This document shows positions 23,924 through 32,305 of a stretch of DNA of 64,000 bases, in pieces; the stretch's first letter is position 1, and every line of letters starts with the position of its first letter. A program made the translations under genes and the position numbers. The stretch spans positions 372,001-436,000 of the forward strand of contig NZ_SWKK01000004.1 in NCBI RefSeq assembly GCF_005144745.1, read 5' to 3'. The notes beneath the pieces were generated by a model that saw only the letters and a program-made list of their open reading frames with translations, was not told the DNA's origin and searched no databases. Source of the DNA: Flavobacterium sp. ASW18X (lineage in GTDB: Bacteria; Bacteroidota; Bacteroidia; Flavobacteriales; Flavobacteriaceae).

Positions 23924-26863
23924 ATGAGAACACCAATCAACCGTAGCAAAATCACAACATTATTAGCATGCCTTATTGGTTTTATTGCCTTAGCAAAAGA
24001 TAACATACCTGCTAGTTCTTCCGAAACGATGCCCCTTAGCTCCTTCTTAAAAATAGTTGGTGAAAAACATCAAGTATTTTTTAATTACAATCCTTCGGAA
24101 ATCTCCAGTAAAAAATTAGACCCCTCCAGATATCAGATTAATAAATTGGAAAATACCTTAGTTAAATTAGAACTAGAGACATCCGTAAATATTGATTATT
24201 TAGGCGCTAACTATTATGTGGTTTATAATGATGAAAGTTTACGCGCAAAAAAATCGAGCAAAATAAAAACCACCTTACTAAAATCCATAAAGCAGATTCG
24301 CCAGCAAAATCAAGTTAAAGGTAGAATTACAGACATGAATGGCTTACCCTTAGCTGGCGTAAACGTTGTTATTAAAGGCACTAATTCGGGAACTACTTCT
24401 GATTTTGATGGTAATTATAGTATAAATGCGAATACAGGAGAGATTTTAATTTTTAGTTATATAGGATTTAATACCATTGAAAAAACAATTACAAGTGCTG
24501 TTTTAAATGTACAATTAGAAGAAGGAATTTCTTTGAATGAAGTTGTGATGATTGGTAACAGGTCTAAACCAAGAACAGTTCTAAATTCAGCAGTACCAAT
24601 TGATAATATAGGAGTAGCAGAACTTGCCAGTACCGGACAACCTACGGTAGATAAAATGTTAACCTATAAAATTCCTTCTTTTAACTCTACCAACCAGACT
24701 ATTTCTGATGCTACAGCCCATTTTGACCCAGCAGATTTAAGGGGTCTTGGTCCTAGTAGAACCTTAGTGTTGGTAAACGGTAAACGTAAAAATCAAAGTG
24801 CACTTGTCTACATTAATGATACTCCTGGAAAAGGAGAAGTAGGTGTAGATTTAAAAAGCGTACCTGCGGCAGCCATTGAACGTATTGAAGTGTTACGAGA
24901 CGGAGCTTCTGCGCAATATGGTTCAGATGCTATAGCTGGTGTTATTAATATGATTTTAAAAAAAGATGTAGAATACACATCTGTGAACGCCAAAACAGGA
25001 ATTACCACAGAAGGCGACGGTTTTAACTTTGGAGTAGACTTTAATTCTGGTTTAAAACTTGGAGTAGATGGTGGTTATTTAAATGTAACGGCTGCTTATT
25101 ACCAACAAGAGCTTACTAATAGAGCTGGCGAGCCTGGAGAAGATTTATTATTTGGAGTGACTGCGGACGATCCTACTTGGGGACCTTGGCTACAAGAAAA
25201 TCCCGATTTAGGAATGACGGTAGGGCAACCAGAATCCAAAAATCTAAATCTAAATTATAATGCAAGTGTCCCTTTTAAAAACAAAAAAGGAGAATTTTAC
25301 ACATTTGGCGGTCTAGCATACCGCGTGGGTAAAAGTTTTGCCTTATACAGAACTCCCTACTGGGTTCAAGACCCATTTAATTTATTGCATTCAGAAGGAA
25401 CAGCTTATAATGGTTTCCAACCCACTTTTGAAACCGATATTAGAGATAACAACTTTACCGTTGGTATACGTTCAATAGTGCTAGGTTTTGATATGGATAT
25501 TTCTGGTACCCAAGGAAGAAACGCTGTGGACTATGAAGTAAATAATAGTATAAATCCAGATTTAGGAGCCAATAGTCCTACATCTTTTGATGTTGGTGCT
25601 TACACTTTTGATAACATATTAGCCAACCTAGATTTTTCTAGAAGTTTTGGTCAAATAAGCCTTAGCTTTGGTGGTGAAGCAAGAAGAGAGCGTTTTACAG
25701 CAGAAGCTGGTCAACCTGAATCTTACGTAGGTAATGGAGTGCAATCCTTTCCAGGTTTACAACCTAATAATGCTGTAGAAGCCACCAGAGACAATTACGG
25801 TGTATATGGCGATTTAGAATGGGACATCACAGAACAATTTTTAATAGGAGGCGCTATCCGTTACGAAGATTTTAGCGATTTTGGTGATAATACCTCTTGG
25901 AAGATTAGTGCCCGTTATTTGCTACCAGAAGAAAAAGGGGCTATTCGAGCCTCTTATAGCACAGGATTCAGGGCACCTTCTTTGCATCAAATTTACTTAA
26001 GCAACGTACAAACCTTAGTATCCGGTGGAACCATTTCTAACCAAGGTACTTTTAATAATGTAGACCCAATTATTAGAGACGGATTAGGTGTACCACAATT
26101 AACAGCAGAAACTTCTAAGAATATTTCTGCCGGTATTACTTTTAAGCCTATTCCCAATCTATTCTTTTCTTTGGACTATTACAATGTAAAAGTAGATGAC
26201 CGTGTTTTGTTTACAGGAGAAATTGGATTTGATGGGGATAACACCACCACCAATCCAGTGGAAGAAATACTAGAAGCCAATGATATTACCAGTCTTAAAT
26301 TTTTTGTAAACGCAGTAAACACAGAGACAAATGGTGTTGATTTTGTTTCTAACTATTCAAATATAGGTTTAGGAAATGGCGCATTAGATATAACCCTGTC
26401 CGCAAATTTTAATAAAACTGAAATTGTAGACGATATAGCTACTCCTACACTACTGGCCAATAGTGGGTATGATATATTTAATAGAAAAGAACAGTCTAGA
26501 ATTATCTCTGCTAGACCACGTTCTAAAATTCTTCTTGGGCTTAATTATGAACTAGAAAAATGGCAATTTGGTTTAAATAACACCTATTTTGGAGAAGTAA
26601 CATGGCAACACGCAACAAATCCAGAAAATGACCAAACGTTTGCAGGTAAAGTAATTACAGACCTTAACCTTGGTTTTGATGTCAATGACAAAATCCATCT
26701 TTATGTAGCAGCCAACAATCTTCTGAATATATACCCTGATGAGATTGAAACTAATGGGGATGTGGTTACCGACTTAGGTGGCAGATTTAGATACCCTTGG
26801 GAGGTGAACCAGTTTGGTTTTAACGGTACAACAATAAATGGTGGCGTAAGTTTTAAGTTTTAA
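23924..26863 (+). CDS. TonB-dependent outer-membrane receptor 2 with STN signalling domain
   Basis: This 979-residue receptor has a signal peptide (about 1-25), an STN domain (about 36-102, PLSSFLKIVGEKHQVFFNYN), a carboxypeptidase-regulatory-like domain (about 130-205), a plug (about 215-350, GPSRTLVLVNGKRK, EVLRDGASAQYGSDAIAGV) and a barrel containing TGFRAPSLHQIY. It is clearly a paralogue of receptor 1, with near-identical plug motifs, but carries the extra STN domain that contacts FecR. It is therefore the likely sensor of the pair. It is co-transcribed with fecR. The ligand is unknown. Confidence 0.92.
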   Translation: MRTPINRSKITTLLACLIGFIALAKDNIPASSSETMPLSSFLKIVGEKHQVFFNYNPSEISSKKLDPSRYQINKLENTLVKLELETSVNIDYLGANYYVVYNDESLRAKKSSKIKTTLLKSIKQIRQQNQVKGRITDMNGLPLAGVNVVIKGTNSGTTSDFDGNYSINANTGEILIFSYIGFNTIEKTITSAVLNVQLEEGISLNEVVMIGNRSKPRTVLNSAVPIDNIGVAELASTGQPTVDKMLTYKIPSFNSTNQTISDATAHFDPADLRGLGPSRTLVLVNGKRKNQSALVYINDTPGKGEVGVDLKSVPAAAIERIEVLRDGASAQYGSDAIAGVINMILKKDVEYTSVNAKTGITTEGDGFNFGVDFNSGLKLGVDGGYLNVTAAYYQQELTNRAGEPGEDLLFGVTADDPTWGPWLQENPDLGMTVGQPESKNLNLNYNASVPFKNKKGEFYTFGGLAYRVGKSFALYRTPYWVQDPFNLLHSEGTAYNGFQPTFETDIRDNNFTVGIRSIVLGFDMDISGTQGRNAVDYEVNNSINPDLGANSPTSFDVGAYTFDNILANLDFSRSFGQISLSFGGEARRERFTAEAGQPESYVGNGVQSFPGLQPNNAVEATRDNYGVYGDLEWDITEQFLIGGAIRYEDFSDFGDNTSWKISARYLLPEEKGAIRASYSTGFRAPSLHQIYLSNVQTLVSGGTISNQGTFNNVDPIIRDGLGVPQLTAETSKNISAGITFKPIPNLFFSLDYYNVKVDDRVLFTGEIGFDGDNTTTNPVEEILEANDITSLKFFVNAVNTETNGVDFVSNYSNIGLGNGALDITLSANFNKTEIVDDIATPTLLANSGYDIFNRKEQSRIISARPRSKILLGLNYELEKWQFGLNNTYFGEVTWQHATNPENDQTFAGKVITDLNLGFDVNDKIHLYVAANNLLNIYPDEIETNGDVVTDLGGRFRYPWEVNQFGFNGTTINGGVSFKF

Positions 26864-26887
26864 GTGAAAATAATTTACACCAAACAA

Positions 26888-26915
26888 AAAAGCGGACTTT
26901 TATATGTCCGCTTTT
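26888..26915. terminator. bidirectional intrinsic terminator between receptor 2 and ferredoxin
   Basis: AAAAGCGGAC and GTCCGCTTTT form a 10-bp perfect stem with an 8-nt loop. It lies 24 bp after the receptor stop and 27 bp before the convergent ferredoxin stop and can serve both strands. Confidence 0.88.
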
Positions 26916-26942
26916 CATTTTCATATAAGTTCCTGTAAAAGG

Positions 26943-27296
26943 TTATCCTTCTGGGTGCATAAAAGCCTGTTTAGCCAACAATTCTTCTTCAGATTCCTCT
27001 CTATCCTCATCTGGCACACAACAGTCTACTGGGCAAACTGCAGCACATTGAGGTTCTTCATGGAATCCCATACATTCGGTACATTTATCAGGTGCAATGT
27101 AATAGATTTCGTCGCTTATGGGTTCTTGTACTTCGTCTGCATTGACTGCTTTGCCGTCTGGTAAAACTACATCACCAGACAAGGATGTACCATCACTATA
27201 TCTCCACTCATCTGCACCTTCATATATTGCTGTGTTAGGACATTCTGGTTCGCATGCCCCACAATTAATACATTCGTCTGTTATGATTATTGCCAT
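26943..27296 (-). CDS. 2[4Fe-4S] ferredoxin
   Basis: This 117-residue ferredoxin has a first cluster motif [12 protein letters not shown] (C-x2-C-x2-C-x3-CP) at residues 9-20 and a second [18 protein letters not shown] (C-x2-C-x8-C-x3-CP) near 73-90. The 8-residue insertion in the second motif and the acidic C-terminal extension place it with the Allochromatium-type ferredoxins. It carries electrons in the cytoplasm; its partner enzymes are unknown. It is divergent from the acyl-CoA reductase gene, and the two promoters face each other. Confidence 0.92.
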   Translation of the reverse strand: MAIIITDECINCGACEPECPNTAIYEGADEWRYSDGTSLSGDVVLPDGKAVNADEVQEPISDEIYYIAPDKCTECMGFHEEPQCAAVCPVDCCVPDEDREESEEELLAKQAFMHPEG

Positions 27297-27317
27297 TATT
27301 TTTGCTTTTTCAATCCG

Positions 27318-27325
27318 TACTTTTG
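27318..27325 (+). promoter_or_regulatory. -7 promoter element (TACTTTTG) for the acyl-CoA reductase-serC-serA unit
   Basis: This is a perfect TAnnTTTG, 38 nt before the acyl-CoA reductase ATG. It lies only 2 bp from the minus-strand -7 box of the ferredoxin promoter. No TTG at 17-23 nt. Confidence 0.5.
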
Positions 27326-27327
27326 CA

Positions 27328-27359
27328 CAAAGGTAATTCCTACTAATTTAGTCTACAAA
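27328..27359 (-). promoter_or_regulatory. ferredoxin gene promoter
   Basis: On the minus strand TTTG (27359-27356), 20 nt, then TACCTTTG (27335-27328) is a full consensus promoter. The expected start near 27321 gives a leader of about 25 nt before the ferredoxin ATG. It faces the plus-strand promoter, so the two transcripts would overlap and the polymerases would collide. Confidence 0.68.
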
Positions 27360-27363
27360 TATA

Positions 27364-28410
27364 ATGGCAGAACATATACCGCATTTAAAAGCTTTTGTTA
27401 AACTAGGTAACTTATTTACCGATTTTTGTAATAAAACCGAATCAGAATACACAGATTGGGACCTAAAAATAGCAGATGCATTACTTAATGCAGAGGCTCA
27501 TAACGGTTGGTTTACGCAAGAAAACTGCTTAAGAAGCCTACAGGCTTGGGGGGCAGAACTTACAGAAGAAAAACTTACGCAATGGTTAAGTACGTATCCA
27601 GAGATAGGTAGCAAACCTGCTAAAAAAATAGCCATTATCATGGCAGGTAACATCCCTTTAGTTGGCTTTCATGATTTTTTAAGCGTTTTATTGTCTGGCC
27701 ACAGGGTTTTAGCGAAGCTTTCTAGCAATGATAAAATTTTATTACCTCTGGTAGCCAGCTATTTGCAAGAAATAGATCCAGTTTTAGTTGATAAAATTGA
27801 GTTTACGGATAAAAAATTACAAGATTTTGATGCTGTTATTGCTACAGGCAGTAACAATACTGGGCGTTATTTTGATTACTATTTTAGCAAATTTCCGAGT
27901 ATCATTAGAAAAAACAGAAATTCTGTAGCTATAATTGATGGAACAGAAACTGCGGAAGATTTGGCATTGTTAGGGAATGATATTTTCTGGTATTTCGGGC
28001 TAGGCTGTAGGAGCGTTTCTAAATTATTTGTCCCAAAAGGATATGATTTTGACCATTTTTTTAAGGGTATATATGCTCACGCAGCTATCATAAATAATCA
28101 CAAATACGCTAATAATTACGATTATAACAAGGCAGTCTATTTAATGTCTAATTACAACATCTTAGACAATAACTTTATTTTATTGAAAGAAGAAAAAGGT
28201 TATGCCTCCCCTATTGGTTGTTTATTTTATGAGTATTATGACAACAACCTAGAACTGCAAGAAAAGTTAAAGGCAGATGCAGAACAACTGCAATGTGTGG
28301 TAGCAAAATCAGGGTATGAAAACACAATAGACTTTGGGCAAACACAAAAGCCGGCATTAAGTGATTATGCTGATGGTGTAGATACTATATCTTTTTTAGT
28401 ATCACTCTAA
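27364..28410 (+). CDS. acyl-CoA reductase, LuxC-like
   Basis: This 348-residue protein resembles the LuxC acyl-CoA reductase family, part of the aldehyde dehydrogenase superfamily. Typical segments are KKIAIIMAGNIPLVGFHDFL (about 80-98), HRVLAKLSSND, ATGSNNTGRYFDYYF and the cysteine-containing WYFGLGCRSVSKLFVPKG near residue 220, where the Cys is the probable acyl-accepting nucleophile. LuxC makes fatty aldehydes from acyl-CoA with NADPH, but no luciferase or LuxD/E partner is present, so the physiological product is unknown. In flavobacteria this gene commonly sits with ferredoxin, serC and serA, as here. Confidence 0.83.
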   Translation: MAEHIPHLKAFVKLGNLFTDFCNKTESEYTDWDLKIADALLNAEAHNGWFTQENCLRSLQAWGAELTEEKLTQWLSTYPEIGSKPAKKIAIIMAGNIPLVGFHDFLSVLLSGHRVLAKLSSNDKILLPLVASYLQEIDPVLVDKIEFTDKKLQDFDAVIATGSNNTGRYFDYYFSKFPSIIRKNRNSVAIIDGTETAEDLALLGNDIFWYFGLGCRSVSKLFVPKGYDFDHFFKGIYAHAAIINNHKYANNYDYNKAVYLMSNYNILDNNFILLKEEKGYASPIGCLFYEYYDNNLELQEKLKADAEQLQCVVAKSGYENTIDFGQTQKPALSDYADGVDTISFLVSL

Positions 28411-28466
28411 AAATAGATTGAGCAATCCACAAAAAATTAAGACCTTTATCCATTAAATCCATCGCA

Positions 28467-29531
28467 ATGAAAAAACACAATTTTAGTGCTGGTCCTTGTA
28501 TTTTACCACAGCAGGTAATGCAAAAAGCCTCAGAAGCCGTAATTGAGCTAGACGGTATGGGCCTTTCACTTATAGAAATATCTCATAGAAGCAAAGAGTT
28601 TGTATCCATTATAGAAAATGCTAGGGCGTTAGCTTTGGAACTTTTAGGCTTACAAGACAAAGGGTATTCCGCCTTATTTTTACAAGGTGGTGCAAGTATG
28701 CAGTTTCTACAGGTTGCTTACAATCTTTTAGAAACCAAAGCGGGCTACATTAACACAGGTACATGGAGCTTAAAGTCCATTAAAGAAGCTAGATTGTTTG
28801 GGGAAGTAGTTGAGGTAGCAAGTAGCCAAGAACAGAATTTTAATCACATCCCAAAAAACTACACTGTTCCTGGGGACTTAGATTTTTTACATGTCACCTC
28901 CAATAATACTATTTATGGAACTCAAATAAAAGATTTCCCAAAGGTGAACGTTCCACTGGTTTGTGATATGAGTTCTGATATTTTTTCCAGACAGCTAGAT
29001 TTTTCTAAGTTCGATTTGATTTATGCGGGAGCACAAAAAAATATGGGTCCAGCGGGCACTACTTTAGTGGTAATCAAAGACGAAATTCTAGGTAAAGTTT
29101 CGCGTAAAATTCCATCCATGCTTAACTATCAGGTACATATAGCAAAAGATAGTATGTTTAATACACCACCTGTATTTGCAGTATATGTATCTATGCTCAC
29201 CTTGCAATGGCTTAAAGATTTAGGCGGTATAGCCGCTATTGAAGAAGTAAATGAGAAAAAAGCTAATCTAATTTACTCAGAAATAGATTTAAACCCACTA
29301 TTCCACGGTATTGCAAATAAAGAAGACCGTTCTATAATGAATGCTACCTTTAATTTAACGGATGATACTTTAAAGGAAACTTTTGATATCATGTGTAAGG
29401 ATGCGGGAATTAGTGGCTTAAACGGGCACCGTTCTGTAGGTGGTTACCGTGCCTCTATGTACAATGCATTACCACTAGAAAGTGTAGGAGTTTTGGTAGA
29501 TATAATGAGCGAATTGGAACGAAAAGCGTAA
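28467..29531 (+). CDS. serC: phosphoserine aminotransferase
   Basis: This 354-residue class V aminotransferase opens with HNFSAGPCILPQQV, has ISHRSKEF near 38 and the PLP-lysine motif YAGAQKNMGPAG near 190. The C-terminus carries GHRSVGGYRASMYNALP. It makes 3-phosphoserine from 3-phosphohydroxypyruvate and glutamate in serine synthesis and also acts in the pyridoxal 5'-phosphate pathway. serA follows 8 bp later, so the two steps of serine synthesis are co-expressed. Length is normal for SerC (about 360). Confidence 0.95.
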   Translation: MKKHNFSAGPCILPQQVMQKASEAVIELDGMGLSLIEISHRSKEFVSIIENARALALELLGLQDKGYSALFLQGGASMQFLQVAYNLLETKAGYINTGTWSLKSIKEARLFGEVVEVASSQEQNFNHIPKNYTVPGDLDFLHVTSNNTIYGTQIKDFPKVNVPLVCDMSSDIFSRQLDFSKFDLIYAGAQKNMGPAGTTLVVIKDEILGKVSRKIPSMLNYQVHIAKDSMFNTPPVFAVYVSMLTLQWLKDLGGIAAIEEVNEKKANLIYSEIDLNPLFHGIANKEDRSIMNATFNLTDDTLKETFDIMCKDAGISGLNGHRSVGGYRASMYNALPLESVGVLVDIMSELERKA

Positions 29532-29539
29532 TAGTTACT

Positions 29540-30493
29540 ATGATACTTTTAGCCAATGACGGTCTTGCACAAAAAGGCAAAGAAAAATTAGAAGCTGCTG
29601 GTTTTACCGTAAAGGTGGTTCATGTAGCTCCTGAGCAAATCGTAAATTACATTAATGAGCACAAGGTAGAAGGAATTTTAGTGCGTAGCAATACCGAATT
29701 AAGTAAGGAGGTTTTACAAAAATGCCCTAATTTAAAACTAATTGGCAGATTAGGTGTAGGTCTAGATAAAATTGATGTTGCATTTGCAGAAAGTAAAAAA
29801 ATTAAGGTGATAAATACACCGAAAGCTTCTGCCAACGCAGTCGCCGAGTTGGTATTTGCTCATTTGCTTTCTGGAGCCCGTTTTTTGTACGATGCTAACA
29901 GAAATATGCCTTTAGAAGGAGATTCAAGGTTTTTGGCATTAAAAAAAGACTACGCCAAGGGCTCGGAATTAAAAGGCAAAACCTTAGGAATTATAGGTCT
30001 AGGACATACGGGGACGGCAGTGGCAAAAAAGGCATTAGGCTTGGGTATGCGCGTTGCTTTTTACGATAGAAAGATTAAAGAAAAATCAATAGAATTATCT
30101 TTTTATGATGGTCAACGATTAACCTTTGATTTGGATGGAATTACCTTAGAAGAGCTCTTACAAACTTCTGATTACATCAGTATACATGTTCCTAAAAACC
30201 AAGAATATGTTATTGGTAAAAGGGAGCTAGGCTTAGTAAAAAAAGGAGTTGGTATTATAAATGTATCAAGGGGTGGCACTTTGGATGAGGTGGCTCTTGT
30301 AGATGCTTTAGAGAACGGAACAGTAGCATTTGCCGGATTAGATGTTTTTGAGTCGGAACCAACACCAGAAATACGCATTTTAATGCATAGTAGCATTTCT
30401 TTATCTCCACATTTGGGAGCATCTACATTAGAGGCGCAAGAACGTATTGCCTTAGAATTGGCAGATAAAATCATCGATTCTTTTAAAGCTTAG
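29540..30493 (+). CDS. serA: D-3-phosphoglycerate dehydrogenase, short form without ACT domain
   Basis: This 317-residue D-2-hydroxyacid dehydrogenase has the NAD-binding GIIGLGHTGTAVAKKALGLG near 152, the catalytic Arg in NVSRGGTLDE, Glu in DVFESEPTPE and His in LSPHLGAST. It catalyses the first step of serine synthesis. E. coli SerA is about 410 residues and has a C-terminal ACT domain for serine feedback; this protein ends after the catalytic core, so it should not be serine-inhibited by that route. Placement right after serC supports the SerA assignment over other hydroxyacid dehydrogenases. Confidence 0.9.
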   Translation: MILLANDGLAQKGKEKLEAAGFTVKVVHVAPEQIVNYINEHKVEGILVRSNTELSKEVLQKCPNLKLIGRLGVGLDKIDVAFAESKKIKVINTPKASANAVAELVFAHLLSGARFLYDANRNMPLEGDSRFLALKKDYAKGSELKGKTLGIIGLGHTGTAVAKKALGLGMRVAFYDRKIKEKSIELSFYDGQRLTFDLDGITLEELLQTSDYISIHVPKNQEYVIGKRELGLVKKGVGIINVSRGGTLDEVALVDALENGTVAFAGLDVFESEPTPEIRILMHSSISLSPHLGASTLEAQERIALELADKIIDSFKA

Positions 30494-30555
30494 TTAAAAT
30501 TTTGGTCTGGTTTTTGTAAATTACCAACTAATAATAAACACTAATTAAAATTATA

Positions 30556-31197
30556 ATGTCAGGATTATTAGATTTAATCAATAGCCCTATAGGGCAGCAG
30601 TTGGTCAGTGGAGTTGCAGGCCAAACAGGACAATCCTCCAATAAAACTGCAGAAGTATTGTCTATGGCAATGCCACTTTTAATGGGTGCCATGAAAAAAA
30701 ACACGGCTAGCCCAGAAGGCGCACAAGGATTGATGAATGCCTTAAACGCTAAACATGATGGCGGTATTTTAGAAAATCTTACAGGATTGTTTGGTGGTGG
30801 TGTAGACCAATCTGTAATGGATGATGGCGCAGGAATCCTTGGCCATGTTTTAGGAAGTAAACAGACTCAGGTAGAAAATGCTTTAAGCAGTAAAACAGGT
30901 ATGGATAGTGGTGCTGTAGGCCAGATTCTTAAAATAGCAGCTCCAATTTTAATGGGATACTTAGGCAAACAACAGCGTCAACAAAATATTAGCTCACCAG
31001 ACGGTCTTAATGGATTATTAGGTGGGTTAATGGGAGGCAATGCTGCTGCTAATCAACAACAGTCTCTAATAGAGTCTTTCTTGGATTCTGATGGTGATGG
31101 TAGCATTATAGATGACTTAGCCGGAATGGTACTTGGTGGAGGAAACCAGAAAAAAGGCGGTATTGGAGGTCTTTTGGGCGGTTTATTTGGAAAATAA
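30556..31197 (+). CDS. DUF937-domain protein
   Basis: This 213-residue, glycine-, leucine- and methionine-rich protein has two halves that each resemble the DUF937/YidB-like fold (LSMAMPLLMGAMKKN near 31 and KIAAPILMGYLGKQQ near 121). It has a C-terminal tail of repeated GGLLGGLFG-type turns. A DSDGDGSIIDDLAGM motif near 181 looks like a calcium-binding loop of the dockerin/EF type. There is no signal peptide. Function of the family is not established. It stands in its own unit, closed by the terminator at 31221. Confidence 0.8.
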   Translation: MSGLLDLINSPIGQQLVSGVAGQTGQSSNKTAEVLSMAMPLLMGAMKKNTASPEGAQGLMNALNAKHDGGILENLTGLFGGGVDQSVMDDGAGILGHVLGSKQTQVENALSSKTGMDSGAVGQILKIAAPILMGYLGKQQRQQNISSPDGLNGLLGGLMGGNAAANQQQSLIESFLDSDGDGSIIDDLAGMVLGGGNQKKGGIGGLLGGLFGK

Positions 31198-31220
31198 ATT
31201 ATCAAATTAGATAGATTAAC

Positions 31221-31252
31221 AAGTCGTTTGAAAATTTCAAGCGACTTTTTTT
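31221..31252 (+). terminator. intrinsic terminator after the DUF937 gene
   Basis: AAGTCGTTTGAAA and TTTCAAGCGACTT can pair almost completely (one G-U), with the AT-rich inner part probably open as a loop, followed by seven T. Confidence 0.8.
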
Positions 31253-31265
31253 GTATCTTATAATT

Positions 31266-31706
31266 ATGAAAAAGAGTGTTTTAGTATTCCTTTCTTTAAT
31301 CCTATTTAGTTGTGGAGCCACCAAACAACAAATGGTAATCTCCAATGAAGAAAAACAAATTTTGGAGTCCACAGAAGAACAAGAAGTAGCTATATCTGAC
31401 GAAGAATCTGAGTACGAAATCATTATCATAGAGCCAGGTTTCTATACATGGCTTAATAGTATCGCGAAACCAGAAGGGTATTACTCGCAAAGCTTTTTAG
31501 AAAATAGAAATCAGATTTATGTAATAAATTGGAATCAAAGAGTGATGAATCCTTCTGTTTACAATCCTAATCTGTACGAACTTCAAATTAATTATGACCC
31601 AAACATAGACTATGGGTATGATGTAAACTACAAACTTTATAACTACTTTATATTCTTTCAACGCAAGTATAACCAACGTTTAGGTCCCTTTGTGCCCCGC
31701 ATATAA
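31266..31706 (+). CDS. DUF6146-type lipoprotein
   Basis: This protein has 146 residues from the start chosen here. An in-frame ATG at 31251 would put MYLII before the signal peptide and lies on the terminator T-run, so I prefer MKKSVLVFLSLILFSCGAT at 31266. The lipobox FSCG places Cys16 as the lipidated residue. The mature part starts acidic and continues with a WLNSIAKPEGYYSQSFLENRN motif and many Tyr/Asn, ending in YNYFIFFQRKYNQRLGPFVPR. I recognise this as the flavobacterial DUF6146 family. Function unknown. The promoter of the next gene begins inside its last codons. Confidence 0.72.
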   Translation: MKKSVLVFLSLILFSCGATKQQMVISNEEKQILESTEEQEVAISDEESEYEIIIIEPGFYTWLNSIAKPEGYYSQSFLENRNQIYVINWNQRVMNPSVYNPNLYELQINYDPNIDYGYDVNYKLYNYFIFFQRKYNQRLGPFVPRI

Positions 31707-31718
31707 TGTTTACCTTTG
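31689..31718 (+). promoter_or_regulatory. promoter of the DUF6787 gene
   Basis: TTTG (31689-31692), 18 nt, TACCTTTG (31711-31718) is a full consensus promoter. Its -33 box lies inside the end of the previous gene. The start point near 31725 leaves a leader of about 10 nt before the ATG at 31735 and rules out the longer in-frame ATG at 31690. Confidence 0.72.
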
Positions 31719-31734
31719 CAGACTTTATATAGTT

Positions 31735-32250
31735 ATGGAAAGAATTAAAAAACGTTGGGATATTATTAAAAGTTGGCAATTTGTATTTCCAATATTAGGT
31801 TTTCTACTCACGTTGGCCACAGCTTACTACTTTGCTAGAAAATTTATACACCTTACAAACACTAATAACACAATATGGGAATGGCCTATCACCTTAATTG
31901 TAACTATAATCCTATGTACAGTACTCCTAAAATTCTTTTTGTGGTGCTTTGAAAAGTTAAAAAACAAATGGATAACACAATATAGATGGGAAATGATTGC
32001 CATTTTTATTGTGTTTGCGATTACTGGTAGTCTTTCTGCTAGATTAGCTGCCCCACTAGTAAACCTTATAGGATTGGACTATGAAACAAGTAGTGGATGG
32101 TTGTATTGGCCAGTTCGTATTTTAATAATTTTTCCTATTTATCAATTTCTTTTGGTTGCCATTGGCTGGTTGTTCGGTCAATTTCGCTTTTTTTGGGCTT
32201 TTGAAAAACGAATGCTAAAAAAAATGCGACTAGGTTTTTTGATTCCTTAA
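31735..32250 (+). CDS. DUF6787-type membrane protein
   Basis: This protein has 171 residues from the ATG at 31735 (MERIKKRWDIIKSWQF). It has about four membrane helices in two related halves. The second half, WEMIAIFIVFAITGSLSARL then WPVRILIIFPIYQFLLVAIGWLFGQF, is the conserved block that I associate with DUF6787, and it ends in a basic EKRMLKKMRLGF tail. Function unknown. An upstream ATG at 31690 in the same frame is not used because the promoter lies between. It precedes the metal-uptake operon, which has its own promoter. Confidence 0.75.
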   Translation: MERIKKRWDIIKSWQFVFPILGFLLTLATAYYFARKFIHLTNTNNTIWEWPITLIVTIILCTVLLKFFLWCFEKLKNKWITQYRWEMIAIFIVFAITGSLSARLAAPLVNLIGLDYETSSGWLYWPVRILIIFPIYQFLLVAIGWLFGQFRFFWAFEKRMLKKMRLGFLIP

Positions 32251-32273
32251 ATTGTGATTTTATTAACAACTAA

Positions 32274-32298
32274 AAATCTAATTAATAACTTAGATTTG
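32274..32298 (+). promoter_or_regulatory. operator/promoter of the metal-uptake operon
   Basis: An 8-bp perfect inverted repeat, AAATCTAA (32274-32281)-N8-TTAGATTT (32290-32297), overlaps a perfect -7 box TAGATTTG (32291-32298). The ATG of the next gene is only 7 nt further. A dimeric repressor bound here would cover the promoter. No TTG -33 element is seen, so the promoter may need an activator or be weak. Confidence 0.6.
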
Positions 32299-32305
32299 TG
32301 AATCA

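Noticed and set aside
18907-26863. Polysaccharide utilisation locus
   Set aside because: The two receptors are not SusC-like in plug sequence, there is no SusD gene and no glycoside hydrolase nearby; a sigma/FecR-controlled small-ligand receptor system fits better.
27364-28410. Bioluminescence (lux) operon
   Set aside because: Only a LuxC-like reductase is present; no luciferase alpha/beta, LuxD or LuxE. The LLM protein at 46576 is a general flavoprotein and 18 kb away.
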